Shown here: piece after piece, positions 27,964-37,103 of the stretch | Numbering within the stretch: the first letter of the stretch is position 1 | How the letters are laid out: each line of letters starts with the position of its first letter | Assembly: GCA_019918135.1 (NCBI GenBank) | Contig: WBZZ01001696.1 | Span: forward strand, 215,086 to 279,085 | Direction of reading: 5' to 3' | Length of the DNA: 64,000 bases | From: Paulinella micropora | Lineage: Eukaryota > Cercozoa > Imbricatea > Euglyphida > Paulinellidae | The notes under the pieces: model-generated | What the model was told of the DNA's origin: nothing | What the model saw: the letters and a program-made list of their open reading frames with translations, nothing else | Databases searched by the model: none | Position numbers and translations under genes: made by a program

Positions 27964-29709
27964 ATGATTAGTGAGGCCTGGGAAAAGTACCGCACGGGGG
28001 AGATCAAGCGTGCGCTGCAAACACTCAGCGTGCAAGAGCTGCCCGACCCCCCGCGGCCCCACGTCGGCCTGTTCGCGCTACGGCACGTGCAGACCATGCT
28101 GCTGCCGCAGGCGCTGCTAGAGGCTATTGACCACACGTTTACACTCCGCATTACGTACGCGGAATGGGGCGGGGGTGAGGACGGCAGGGACCAGCCCGTG
28201 GGCTTCTGCGGGAACCTGGACATCTTGCAGACACTCAAGCACGTGCAGATCCAGGTGCCAGCGGCCCGGCTGCAGAAATTGGAAGTGCTGCCGCTAGAAC
28301 GGACGTTGCCCTCACAGTTTACCAGCCGCAACAGCGTGGCCCTGGAACTAGCGGTCGAGAACAAGAACCGCCACGCGCCCACGTGCGAGGAATTGCGCGC
28401 CGTGTCCGACGCCGCGCGCAGCGAACGGCGCGACGACTCGGAGTGGCGCCGTTTGCTGCGCGAGCACGAGCCGGAGCTGTACGCGCGCGTGCTGCGGTCC
28501 CTGTCGCTCGCGCCCGACGACGACCTGCACGTGGAGCCCGGGCCGGCGCCCGGCGACGCGGGGCTGTTCTGCGACGAGCAGCTCGAGGCGCTGCTGGCCG
28601 CGCTCGGCGTCCGGCCGGTCTGTTTGGAGGAGCTGCGAACGACCGGTGGACGGGTCGTGCTGGCGCCGGGCCTGGCCAGAACCACCCTGGCGTACCTGCT
28701 GCCGGGTGAATCGTTGCGCCTCCGGTGTTGGGCGACCAAGGGTTCGGCCGTCATGAACGGGCTTTTCAAGAAGGGCCTGATCACGCCGAGGCTAGAGTCT
28801 AAGGTGCGCGTGCCGGCCGGCGTCGGGTACGAGGTGTGGGCCTGCTGCCCCGCCGGAGTCTTCGACGTAGAAGACAGCGGCCAGGTAATAGTAGCCCGGC
28901 CCTGGCACTGCACCGCGTGTCTGCGCTGCACGCGGTCTGGCGCGGACGTGACGGTCGAGACGCCCGTGAACGCCGCGGACGCACAGGACTGGCTGGTGGA
29001 GGTCGAGAGCTACGGAGCGGAAACGCCCGGACAATTGCTGGAGGAGTGCTTCGACTGGTTGCGCGAGCACCGGCCGAGGCGGGCCAGGGCGCCGCCGGTG
29101 CAACAGCTAGTGCACGAACCCTCGTCGGCGTACCACCCCGCCGAACCGGGCCCATCGCCGCCCGTGTCACCTCTGCCGTCATCACCTGCCTACAGACCGT
29201 CGTCGCCCTCGTACGTGCCGTCGTCACCTTCACGTTTGCCGTCATCACCCTCGTACGTGCCGTCATCACCCTCGTACGTGCCATCGTCACCTTCATGTTT
29301 GCCGTCATCACCTTTACATTCGCCGTCGTCTCTTTCACGTTTGCCATCGTCACCCACCACCCCGCCGGGACCACCCGTGCCGTCTGCACACTTGCTGTCT
29401 TCGCCCACCACACAGCCGGGACCACCCGTGCCGCCTGCACACCCTTCGTCGCCCCCTGCACGGGGGCCGCTGATGTCACCTTCACACTTGCCATCGTCAC
29501 CCACCACCCCGCCGGGACCACCCGTGCCGTCTGCACACTTGCTGTCTTCGCCCACCACACAGCCGGGACCACCCGTGCCGCTTGCACACTTGCCGTCTTC
29601 GCCCACCACCCCGCCGGGACCGCCCGGGTCGCCTGCACACCCTTCGCCCACCACCCCGCCGGGACCGCCCCCCGGGTCGCCTGTACACCCTAACCAAGCA
29701 GTTCGATAA
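27964..29709 (+). CDS. RPB3/D-like RNA polymerase subunit with a CTD-like heptad tail
   Basis: The 581-residue protein starts at the ATG at 27964 (the frame is open upstream but low-complexity). Residues about 240-370 match the C-terminal half of RPB3, RPAC1 and archaeal subunit D: LPGESLRLRCWATKG (pattern LxPGQxLxLxAxAxKG), CCPAGVFDVEDSGQVIV, then a CTACLRC triad (316-322) as in the Fe-S type of archaeal D, and WLVEVESYGAETPGQLLEEC (pattern FxVESxGxLxPxxIlxEa). Residues about 36-70 may correspond to the ALRR/aID dimerisation segment. After residue 385 comes a Ser/Pro-rich tail: nine contiguous heptads (403-465) of consensus Y-V-P-S-S-P-S, then longer Pro-rich repeats to the end. The heptad is that of the Pol II CTD (YSPTSPS) with P3, S5, P6 and S7 kept. 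It is about twice the length of a normal RPB3. It should dimerise with an RPB11/L-like subunit, not seen here. Confidence 0.75.
   Translation: MISEAWEKYRTGEIKRALQTLSVQELPDPPRPHVGLFALRHVQTMLLPQALLEAIDHTFTLRITYAEWGGGEDGRDQPVGFCGNLDILQTLKHVQIQVPAARLQKLEVLPLERTLPSQFTSRNSVALELAVENKNRHAPTCEELRAVSDAARSERRDDSEWRRLLREHEPELYARVLRSLSLAPDDDLHVEPGPAPGDAGLFCDEQLEALLAALGVRPVCLEELRTTGGRVVLAPGLARTTLAYLLPGESLRLRCWATKGSAVMNGLFKKGLITPRLESKVRVPAGVGYEVWACCPAGVFDVEDSGQVIVARPWHCTACLRCTRSGADVTVETPVNAADAQDWLVEVESYGAETPGQLLEECFDWLREHRPRRARAPPVQQLVHEPSSAYHPAEPGPSPPVSPLPSSPAYRPSSPSYVPSSPSRLPSSPSYVPSSPSYVPSSPSCLPSSPLHSPSSLSRLPSSPTTPPGPPVPSAHLLSSPTTQPGPPVPPAHPSSPPARGPLMSPSHLPSSPTTPPGPPVPSAHLLSSPTTQPGPPVPLAHLPSSPTTPPGPPGSPAHPSPTTPPGPPPGSPVHPNQAVR
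29170..29358 (+). repeat. Nine coding heptads resembling the Pol II CTD
   Basis: Contiguous 21-bp units encode, in order, PLPSSPA, YRPSSPS, YVPSSPS, RLPSSPS, YVPSSPS, YVPSSPS, CLPSSPL, HSPSSLS and RLPSSPT. The phase is perfect over 63 residues. P3, S4 and S5 are kept in all nine; P6 in eight; Tyr at position 1 in four. Confidence 0.9.
29359..29690 (+). repeat. Longer Pro-rich coding repeats
   Basis: Repeated units of the form HLPSSPTTPPGPPVPSA / HLLSSPTTQPGPPVPPA, about 17-18 residues each, in six or more copies with near-identical DNA. They extend the tail of the RPB3-like protein. Confidence 0.85.
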
Positions 29710-30039
29710 GCTGGCGTTCCTCGCTCTAAAATCTTCCTCTCCCTTTTTCCACCTCCCAATTCCCGCCGCCCTTATTTCGGCCTCTCTCCTCCCTCCCGTG
29801 ACAGCCCCCGCGCGCCGGCCCTCCCCCCTCAGTCTTACATTAAAAGAAACGGCCGCAGCCGGCCCCCCCTTTCCCACTCGATTTCTCTCACTGGCACCCA
29901 AATTACGAGCTTTCTTAGCCGAACACACAATAGACTCTGGCGCCCCAAGCGGCCCGGAAAAAAGAAACTTCTCTTTGCTTTTTTGGGTTGGGGCGGGATT
30001 TGTGCGTGGCGTGGAGACACGAACAACCGTCGCCCCTGC
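29710..30039. other. Intergenic stretch
   Basis: No gene is seen. It is pyrimidine-rich at 29730-29830 and contains A and T runs at 29957-29985 shortly before the next start. Confidence 0.45.
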
Positions 30040-32178
30040 ATGAAACGGCGCCGCTTGGGCGCTCTGGCCGCGCGTGGTGCCTGTGCCCTGACCGCTTTTT
30101 TCCCGCACTGGGCCTCCTGGCTCACCTTTCGGGACTTGTTGGCGCTCTTGCGCGTCGGTCGGCAGTGGAAGCTCCGGGTCCTGCCCTCCCTGCAGCCCCA
30201 ATTGTTCTTGCGCCGGGCACTCACCAAGTGCTACCCCGACGCCGACCTAGAACCTACCCATGTCGAGCACGCGCGCCGTGCGGACTGCTTGTACCAGCCG
30301 ACCAAGAGACTCCAACTCTCGTACTGCCGAGAACAGCCCGGGCCGGTGGGTTTGCAGCCCCACCGGCTCGAGTTGCTGCGACTCGCCTTGCAGTACTACC
30401 CCCACGTCACGGAACTGGACCTGACGTGTGACGCGATGGCCGCCCCGGGCCTGCTGACGTTGTGGCACGGGCGCCAAGGCCTGCGCACGCTGAGCCTGCA
30501 GCTCTACGACGGCTACGACGAAGAACAAGAGCGTCGCCTGGACTACGAGCTGTTTGTGCGGCCCGCGCTGCTGCCCCTGACGTCCCAGCTGCGGCAACTG
30601 ACGCTGGACTCGGTGCACCTGGGCACGAGCGGCCTGGGCGCGCTGTTCCCCGGCGGCTGTGCGCTCACCCGCCTGTCGCTGCGGTGTTGCCGGGGCTGTG
30701 CGCTGACCGGCCCTGGCTTCGAGCGGCTCGCTCCGACGCTCGAGGAGATGCAGGTGTACGAGCCCCGCGAAGTGCCGCTGCCCGTCACCACCCGGCCAGT
30801 GGTTTGGCCCCGGCTGCACACCATAGCCCTGCACGGCCTGTTGACGCCCCGGGAGCTGCTGGACAGCCTCACGCCTTGCGCGGGCGTGCAGTGGGACCCC
30901 GAATGCACGCCCGCGCTGCGGCGCTACGAACTGACCATAGCCAAGCGCGCCGAGGCCGAGTACCTGCTGGCCGGCCGGGAAACGGCGGGGGAGTGGGAGG
31001 GCGGGCTGCTGGAGCGTCTGCGGCTAGCGCTGTGTCCTATGCGCGGCCGGGCGCCCGCCTTCCTGCAGTTGAGGCTGTTGTGCGTAGACCCTGCCGTGGC
31101 TGAACCGGCGGACCTGCGCGCGCTGGAGCAGCTGGCCCCGTGCCAGCTGACCCTCGTGGACCGTGGCCCGTCGTGGCAGGCCGACAGCCACCCGGCCGGG
31201 GTGTGGCTGGCGCACTGCCTCACCCCGGGGGGACCGCGGCGGTTGGGAGTGCTGTTGGGCCTGCAGCGGCTGCCGGTGGGGCAGACCGCCGACGCCGAGC
31301 GCGCGCGGCTCCGCGCGTGGTCCGCGTCGTTGCGGCGCGTGTGGGCAGCCGCCAGTGGTAGCGGTCGCAAGCTCTGGTTCCGCTCCTTCGCACTGGCCGG
31401 CTACCTGCCGGAGGAGCCGCGCTTCGACCTGCGGGAGTTGCTGGAGGTGCAGCGCAGCTGTTGGCACGGCCTGTGCTCGCTGGCGTCGCCGGTCCACTGC
31501 ACGCAGCTGTGGCTGCTGGACGGCGAGCCCTTCGCACAATCCCCGCCGCCGTCGGTAGCGCTGCCAACAGCAGCGCGCGGCAAGTTCTCGCTGGTGAGGC
31601 GTTTCCGGTCGCCGCGCGGCGAACTGGCGTACGCCGTGCGGGAGATGGAGCTGTACTTGACGCCGTACGAGGTGGCGTTGCTGAAGGGCGCCGGCGGCTG
31701 GGCCGAAAAGTCCGGGCTCGTGCCGCGTTCTGTTTGGCCGTGGCTGGTGTGCTCGGGGCTGCTGCCCGTCGCGCCGACGACGGACTGCCTGGCGCTGCTG
31801 AACGGGCGGCGCGGTGGAAACTTCCCGTGGCCGTATGCCGTGCCCTGGTTCGTGAGGGCCGAGGAACGACGGCTGCTGGTGAACTACGCGGTCATGATCT
31901 GGGCCATACTGAGGGCCAGCGCGCGCGCAGGGGAACGGATTGCTGGTGAGGACAAGCGCCTGCTGGAACTGCGCCGGGCCCTAGCCCGGCTGCAGCGCGA
32001 GCGGGTGTACCTGTGGGGCTACGTGCTGCAAGACAACAGCCGGCGCCTGCTGGCGCAGCGGCTGGTAGCGCAGCTGCCGGCCCTGCTGGACACGGCGCTG
32101 TCGCAGGCGTACGACGACGTCCGCTGGCAGGACATGCACACGCGCATCTGGCGCCCGTTGAAGCAGGCGCTCACGTGA
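30040..32178 (+). CDS. Large F-box/LRR protein
   Basis: The 712-residue protein has its ATG at 30040. After KRRR comes an F-box-like segment (FFPHWASWLTFRDLLALLRVGRQWKLRV). Leucine-rich repeats follow (LLRLALQYYPHVTELDLTCD, LRTLSLQLYDG, LRQLTLDSVHLG, LTRLSLRCCRGC, LHTIALHGL). The C-terminal half is less regular and Trp-rich. It is the largest of five F-box/LRR genes in the window; a role in substrate choice for ubiquitination is inferred. Very high third-position GC supports the frame. Confidence 0.75.
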   Translation: MKRRRLGALAARGACALTAFFPHWASWLTFRDLLALLRVGRQWKLRVLPSLQPQLFLRRALTKCYPDADLEPTHVEHARRADCLYQPTKRLQLSYCREQPGPVGLQPHRLELLRLALQYYPHVTELDLTCDAMAAPGLLTLWHGRQGLRTLSLQLYDGYDEEQERRLDYELFVRPALLPLTSQLRQLTLDSVHLGTSGLGALFPGGCALTRLSLRCCRGCALTGPGFERLAPTLEEMQVYEPREVPLPVTTRPVVWPRLHTIALHGLLTPRELLDSLTPCAGVQWDPECTPALRRYELTIAKRAEAEYLLAGRETAGEWEGGLLERLRLALCPMRGRAPAFLQLRLLCVDPAVAEPADLRALEQLAPCQLTLVDRGPSWQADSHPAGVWLAHCLTPGGPRRLGVLLGLQRLPVGQTADAERARLRAWSASLRRVWAAASGSGRKLWFRSFALAGYLPEEPRFDLRELLEVQRSCWHGLCSLASPVHCTQLWLLDGEPFAQSPPPSVALPTAARGKFSLVRRFRSPRGELAYAVREMELYLTPYEVALLKGAGGWAEKSGLVPRSVWPWLVCSGLLPVAPTTDCLALLNGRRGGNFPWPYAVPWFVRAEERRLLVNYAVMIWAILRASARAGERIAGEDKRLLELRRALARLQRERVYLWGYVLQDNSRRLLAQRLVAQLPALLDTALSQAYDDVRWQDMHTRIWRPLKQALT

Positions 32179-32439
32179 AACCCGGGCCGAAGGAACCAGC
32201 GGTCCTGCTTCTTCACCAGAAACAATTCTAAAAAAAGTGCAATGGCCACCACGTTGCTGGGCGGGGGAGGAAGAGGGCGCGGGGGGGGGGGGTTTGAGAG
32301 GGCTTTGCTCAGGAAAGGAGGTTGAGTTAGGTTGGGGGGGGGACGAAGAAGGAGAGAGAGAGAGAGAAGAGAGAAGACGCGTACCTACCAAACATAAAAG
32401 CTCGGTCAGTCGTGGTGTAAGTTTAGTAAAAAAAAAAGA

Positions 32440-33417
32440 ATGCAAGAAAGCAGAAAGAAAAGAGCTTCCGTGAGTGGCAAGGCAGTGCAGTTGCTACGTC
32501 GAATGAGTTTGAAACAATCGCCCCGCAAATCCAAGCCTCCCGGGCCTCTTTGCTTGGAATCAGCTCGAGAAGAACAGTGGTTCACAGATATTACGGACCA
32601 GACAGTGGCAGCGTTTTGGATGCTGCTAGGGCTTGTACTAATGTCGGCAGAGGAACAACAAGAGCAGAGCGAAAAAGATCCGATCTCGTCAGGTGTTGGT
32701 ACTGGCAAAGCTCAAGCCTCTTTCCCAGAAAACGTTAATCGCGCATTCGAGAAACTCATAGAAAGCACAAAAGAACTCGAGCAACAGGCATGGACGGCCT
32801 GTAAAAGAAAGTGGGAAAGTTTCGGAGAAGGCAGACGACAAAAGCTACGTGAGAGCATACAAAGGAATGAGGAGGCAGCAAAACTCTCGGAACCCAACGA
32901 CCACCAGAACTTATGGAAGATCGATGTTGACGAAATGATCTCACTCCCACTGAAGATCAACATCTGCCTAAACGAACTACTACTAGCTTATCCAGCTGAA
33001 TTCCAGCCCCAATCACAGGGAAATGGCAGGGCCAAGCCAGTCAAATGCAAGGTGTTTGTTGTACCTACAGACGACAGAAAGTCTTACGCAATTTTTAAGC
33101 TGCATCGATCCTCTGTTCGAATAATAGCCTCGCACCTTAACAACAGTTTCCTTTCCAGCCATGGTGCCATGTACGGGGCTTACGTTCTTTTGTGGCAGCG
33201 CATAAAAGCCTTTGTGGAACCTATCGTACGCCAAAAAGGGTTGCGCCCAAGCAGACTTTTGATAAGCAGACCTCCAAGCTTGACGTTAGCCATGAGGGAC
33301 GATTCCATCGAGGGGTCTGTGTCCACAGTTAAGCACATGTACTTGCCGTTGGATGAAAATATGAATATAAAAATTGAATCTGCTGAGGATTACTGGTTCT
33401 CGACAGAAGAGGTATAG
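32440..33417 (+). CDS. Hypothetical protein, lower-GC family B
   Basis: The 325-residue protein has its ATG at 32440 directly after an A run. The start is very basic (QESRKKRAS, LKQSPRKSKPP). A helical middle (FEKLIESTKELEQQAWTACKRKW) follows, then a C-terminal domain (about 180-310) shared with the next gene: KCKVFVVPTDDRKSYAIFKLHRSS, then VLLWQRIKAFVEPIVRQKGL. The domain is not recognised. Codon use is clearly less GC-rich than in most of the window. It forms a tandem pair with the gene at 33657. Confidence 0.65.
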   Translation: MQESRKKRASVSGKAVQLLRRMSLKQSPRKSKPPGPLCLESAREEQWFTDITDQTVAAFWMLLGLVLMSAEEQQEQSEKDPISSGVGTGKAQASFPENVNRAFEKLIESTKELEQQAWTACKRKWESFGEGRRQKLRESIQRNEEAAKLSEPNDHQNLWKIDVDEMISLPLKINICLNELLLAYPAEFQPQSQGNGRAKPVKCKVFVVPTDDRKSYAIFKLHRSSVRIIASHLNNSFLSSHGAMYGAYVLLWQRIKAFVEPIVRQKGLRPSRLLISRPPSLTLAMRDDSIEGSVSTVKHMYLPLDENMNIKIESAEDYWFSTEEV

Positions 33418-33656
33418 CGCAAGTAAAAAAAATGCAGATCCAAAGAATTCGCACAAGAAAGGAAGTAGAAAAAAAATAAAGACTACAGAGAAGGACAAGG
33501 AAAAGTGAGGAGGTAGGGCGGGGAGGGGGGGGACAAAAAGCAATTGAAAAAAAAGATACAAATCACTTAAATCTTGTTTTCTGTGCGTTACCAAGTTACT
33601 GCTAACACCTAACCAGACGAATATTCTTAAATAGCAGGAAGACCAAGAGTCCAACT

Positions 33657-35423
33657 ATGCCGCCTTTCTTGAGACGGAGCGATGAAGCTCCTTTCGGTTT
33701 AGGAGAGGCTTTTTACGTGCTCTGCCTGTCTAAGGCTCAGGGTTTCCAGCCTTTCATAAACATAGTGAACAGAACGAGTAACTCGCTCGCGGGAGTTATC
33801 AAAACGTATCAATCCGAACAAGCAAACAAAATCTCATCACGCAACAGCAAAAACGCGAGTGTCTTAGGTGACGCCCTGCAATTAATGGAGGGATTACTGC
33901 CCTTAACATACCAATATTGGAGCAGTCTGACAGACGACTGCAAAGAGAAAATTGCAGAACAAGTCTCGTTCGGAATGGAGCGGATCGCACACGAGGAACC
34001 CCCACCTCGGCTGGAGTCAAGAAATGCGCATGGCCACGATCTCCTCTCGAGGGAAGATCTGGATATAAACGTCAGAGCTAGTCTGCGGGAACTGTTCCTT
34101 GTCTGGGATAAGAAAGATGCAACACACGAAGATCAGGGTGAAACACACAAATGTCGGTTCTGGGTTGCAGTGGCTTCTCCTTCTGAAGAAGAGCCTTCCT
34201 TTGGCCTGTTCAAGGTGCGAAAATCAACCGAAAGTGCCCAGCTGCTTATTTTTCACGTACATTGTGCTGCTGCAAGCACCCTGCGAAAAGACAACGAGGC
34301 TATCTTTCTCGTACTTTGGCAGGTAATTCAGAAGTGGTGCACAGAGAAAAAAAAACAGATTGGTCCTCCACTGAAAAGTCTACGGGTTTCTTGGGATTGC
34401 TGGGAGAAAATCGCGGAATACAGTTTAGATGAAGATCTCAAGATTACAAGCGGGCCTACAGACCTCGGCACGCCTGCTGCAAGCGGCAATGTCGGAGACA
34501 TCGATAAAATCATAGAAGCCGCCGACGCGGGAAATCAAGCTGGAAATCCACAGAGAATAGGGCCTACAATAGAGCCTGCTAAAGAAGCTGAGACTCCGTC
34601 AGCTTCCAAGGGAGAAGATCCAAATGACAGCTCGGAAGAAAGTCAAGGAACGTCAGGGGTGGTAAAAACCGGGCCCGAGGCAGGGGAGCAGTCCAATCTC
34701 ACGAACTCGCAGAAACTCACGGAGCCTACTGTAACAGAACCCACCGCGGCAAAGGAGGCAGCGGATGTTGCAAGCGGCAATGTCGGAGACATCGATAAAA
34801 TCATAGAAGCCGCCGACACGGAAAATCAAGATAAAAACCCACGGGGAATAGACTACTCTGTTGAAGATCCAAATGACAGACTGCAAAAAAGTGGAGGAAC
34901 GCCAGGGGTGGTAGAAACCGGGCCCGAGGCAGGGGAGCAGTCCAATCTCACGAACTCGCAGAAACTCACGGAGCCTATCGTAATAGAACAACCCGACGAA
35001 GCTACCACAACAAAGGAGGCAGCGGAAACTACTCGCATGGGCGACGAAACGAACGGAACAGGCACGCAGAATTCACCGCCCCGTCAGCAAAAAGAAGAAG
35101 GCTCGTTGTCTAATTCTACAAAGGAGGATTCAACACCGACCAACGCCGCGCCTCTTGGCACAATCGACGCAGAAGACTCGTCTGATCTAACAGATGAATC
35201 GATCGACGCAATGTCTGCAGGCAACACAGTTAGAGCAACTAGATTACATTACACACGCTCACTAAAACAAAAACGATCCACAAACAAAGAAGCCGCAAGA
35301 CCAGCAGGTACAAAAGGTGTCGTAAGAATTTCCAGAAAAAAATCTCTGCGCGGCGGGGGATCGATAGCAAGAAAGGCACAGGAAGGCGGACAGGCAGCGA
35401 GAAATACTTCCTTTCCGAACTAA
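33657..35423 (+). CDS. Hypothetical protein with repeated acidic tail, lower-GC family B
   Basis: The 588-residue protein has its ATG at 33657. Its first 260 residues are related to the upstream gene: ASLRELFLVW, CRFWVAVASPSEEEPSFGLFKVRKS and FLVLWQVIQKW. From about residue 275 to 490 the protein is acidic and low-complexity and includes two copies of a 97-residue unit starting ASGNVGDIDKIIEAAD. The end is basic (KQKRSTNKEAARP, RISRKKSLRGG). This looks like a globular domain plus a disordered tail with a nuclear or DNA-binding end. The function is unknown. It is 240 bases downstream of its paralogue on the same strand. Confidence 0.7.
   Translation: MPPFLRRSDEAPFGLGEAFYVLCLSKAQGFQPFINIVNRTSNSLAGVIKTYQSEQANKISSRNSKNASVLGDALQLMEGLLPLTYQYWSSLTDDCKEKIAEQVSFGMERIAHEEPPPRLESRNAHGHDLLSREDLDINVRASLRELFLVWDKKDATHEDQGETHKCRFWVAVASPSEEEPSFGLFKVRKSTESAQLLIFHVHCAAASTLRKDNEAIFLVLWQVIQKWCTEKKKQIGPPLKSLRVSWDCWEKIAEYSLDEDLKITSGPTDLGTPAASGNVGDIDKIIEAADAGNQAGNPQRIGPTIEPAKEAETPSASKGEDPNDSSEESQGTSGVVKTGPEAGEQSNLTNSQKLTEPTVTEPTAAKEAADVASGNVGDIDKIIEAADTENQDKNPRGIDYSVEDPNDRLQKSGGTPGVVETGPEAGEQSNLTNSQKLTEPIVIEQPDEATTTKEAAETTRMGDETNGTGTQNSPPRQQKEEGSLSNSTKEDSTPTNAAPLGTIDAEDSSDLTDESIDAMSAGNTVRATRLHYTRSLKQKRSTNKEAARPAGTKGVVRISRKKSLRGGGSIARKAQEGGQAARNTSFPN
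34480..35025 (+). repeat. 291-bp coding tandem repeat, nearly two copies
   Basis: GCAAGCGGCAATGTCGGAGA at about 34480 recurs at about 34771, and CCGGGCCCGAGGCAGGGGAG at about 34669 recurs at about 34919. The spacing is a multiple of three, so the frame is kept; a small deletion shortens the second copy. Confidence 0.85.
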
Positions 35424-35861
35424 CAAAAAAACGAATATCTTTAGTACACTAAACCAGCTAGTTTTTCTTGCTTTTTTAGTTAAAAAAAAAACTTTTTCTT
35501 CTAAGCAAGAAAAGAAAGAGAATGTCGTCTGCGCGGCCCCCCCAAGCAAAAGAAAACAGCTTGCACTGCTTCTGCGGTGGTCCAGGGGCATGGCCGGTCC
35601 TAGCTTCTTGCGACGTGGCTAACCACGAGCTGCAAGGGGTCCGCGTTAAGCAGCACGTCGTCCCGCAGCTGCTGCCTGGCCGGAGATTTTCTTGTCTCTG
35701 GTAGGGCTGCATTTACTGTGCAAAATCTGGCATTTGTGCTTTTTAATATTCGCTGCCTTTTTCTTTTGGTTGCCAAAGATTTTTCTCTCGGGGGGGGGGG
35801 GGGTAATTCCCCCGCGCCTGTTTTCTTTTTTCCGGTCAGCCGAATCTCGGGGGGAAAAAAT
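35424..35861. other. Intergenic stretch between convergent genes
   Basis: A short frame at 35522-35704 (60 codons, ATG after an A-rich tract) encodes SSARPPQAKENSLHCFCGGP and ends GRRFSCLW; it is too short to support as a gene. There is a G run at about 35790-35802. No other feature is seen. Confidence 0.45.
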
Positions 35862-37103
35862 TCAGCCCGAGCAAACAGAACAGGGAGACGCCAGCAAGCG
35901 CACTAATTCTTGGATTTCTGCGATCTCCAGCGTGGCTGCTTGCGCTCTCTGCTCTTGCAAAGCGATCCCTTGCTCGAACTTCTGCTGATGGGCCCGCTGC
36001 TGTTGCAGCAGGCTGCCGTGAGCGTTAGTGAAAGCCTGCACCTCGGCCTGCTGCCTCTGCCGCAACAGCTCCCGGTCCTTGTCGGACGCCTGTCGCTCGG
36101 CCTGGTGCTTTTGTTCCAGCTTCGCCCGGTCCCGCTCTGACGCCTGCTGTTCGGTCTGGTACCGCTTCTGTAGCACCTCCCGGGTCCGCGGGAGTTTCGC
36201 GCGGTCGGCCCGCCAGTCTTGAATTCGCTTTTCCCGGTCCTCCAGCAGGAGTTTCGCTCCTAACAAATCCTGCGCCTGGGCTGACTGGTCCTTGGTCCTC
36301 AGCTTGAGTTCCGCGAACAGGGCGTCGGACTCCTGCTGTTTCGCTGCTAGTCGTTGCTCGGCCTCTGCCAGCTGGGAGGCGGCCTCGCGTGCCTTTTCTC
36401 TCTTTTCTTGTAATCTCGCCCGGAAGATTACCAGCGCTATTTGCGGCAGCGCCTTGACTGTCTCGTCGGACGCTTCCCACCACTGGGACCACGATGTTAG
36501 CCACTCCTCCGTTATGTCCCGGAACGCGGCTTTTCTGTCCTGCCTGCCAATTACCTCGTCGGTGTGCCTGACCCAGGTGTCCCAGTTAGTTTCCCACCAT
36601 CTCCTGCCCTCCAACACGTGCTCCTTGAACTCCGGCTTGGCCACAGACACGGACTCGTTCCACCAACGTGCCCACGCCTCTTTCCACTCTTGCCGTTTTT
36701 CGTCGACCCTTTCTTTTCGTTCGGCTTTGTCGCGCGTGCTGCTCACAGCGGCCGTCTGTCGACCCATCTCACGCATTATTTCCAGCGGGTTGTCTACGTT
36801 TGGCGCCTGGCCGGCCTCCGACTGCGCCCAGATAACCTTGGCGTCCGCCCGGACCACGTCTGCAGCCGCTTGTTGTTTTTCGGCGGACTTCGTTCCGGCC
36901 GTCCTGCGCAGATCAGCCACTTGTGCTTTGCCTTCTTGGACTTTCTTTTGCAAGGCCAGTGTTTCTTGGTGGAAACGCTCCCGTGCGTCCTCGAAGAACC
37001 TGTGCTGGAAGGCCAAGGGGTTGGCCGGGCCGCTAGCGCTGGTCGTGCGGCGCTCGCACTTGCACACGGGACAATGCCTTTTGGCGGGCGGCTGGCCCGA
37101 CAT
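35862..37103 (-). CDS. Coiled-coil protein with Trp-rich repeats and a zinc-like N-terminus
   Basis: The 413-residue protein has its ATG at 37101-37103. CPVCKC at residues 11-16 resembles half of a zinc knuckle. Residues 40-115 and 235-400 are long coiled coils (KRYQTEQQASERDRAKLEQ, HQAERQASDKDRELLRQRQQ). Between them are three Trp-rich segments of similar spacing: WKEAWARWWNESV, WWETNWDTWVRHTDEV and WLTSWSQWWEASDETV. The C-terminus ends in CSVCSG. A structural or scaffolding role is possible, but no family is recognised. The antisense strand is also open for 290 codons, a composition effect. Confidence 0.75.
   Translation of the reverse strand: MSGQPPAKRHCPVCKCERRTTSASGPANPLAFQHRFFEDARERFHQETLALQKKVQEGKAQVADLRRTAGTKSAEKQQAAADVVRADAKVIWAQSEAGQAPNVDNPLEIMREMGRQTAAVSSTRDKAERKERVDEKRQEWKEAWARWWNESVSVAKPEFKEHVLEGRRWWETNWDTWVRHTDEVIGRQDRKAAFRDITEEWLTSWSQWWEASDETVKALPQIALVIFRARLQEKREKAREAASQLAEAEQRLAAKQQESDALFAELKLRTKDQSAQAQDLLGAKLLLEDREKRIQDWRADRAKLPRTREVLQKRYQTEQQASERDRAKLEQKHQAERQASDKDRELLRQRQQAEVQAFTNAHGSLLQQQRAHQQKFEQGIALQEQRAQAATLEIAEIQELVRLLASPCSVCSG

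Noticed and set aside
28799-29638. Minus-strand ORF over the heptad array
   Set aside because: Its Thr/Val/Met-rich repeats are only the antisense of the Pro/Ser repeat DNA; motifs of RPB3 lie on the plus strand.
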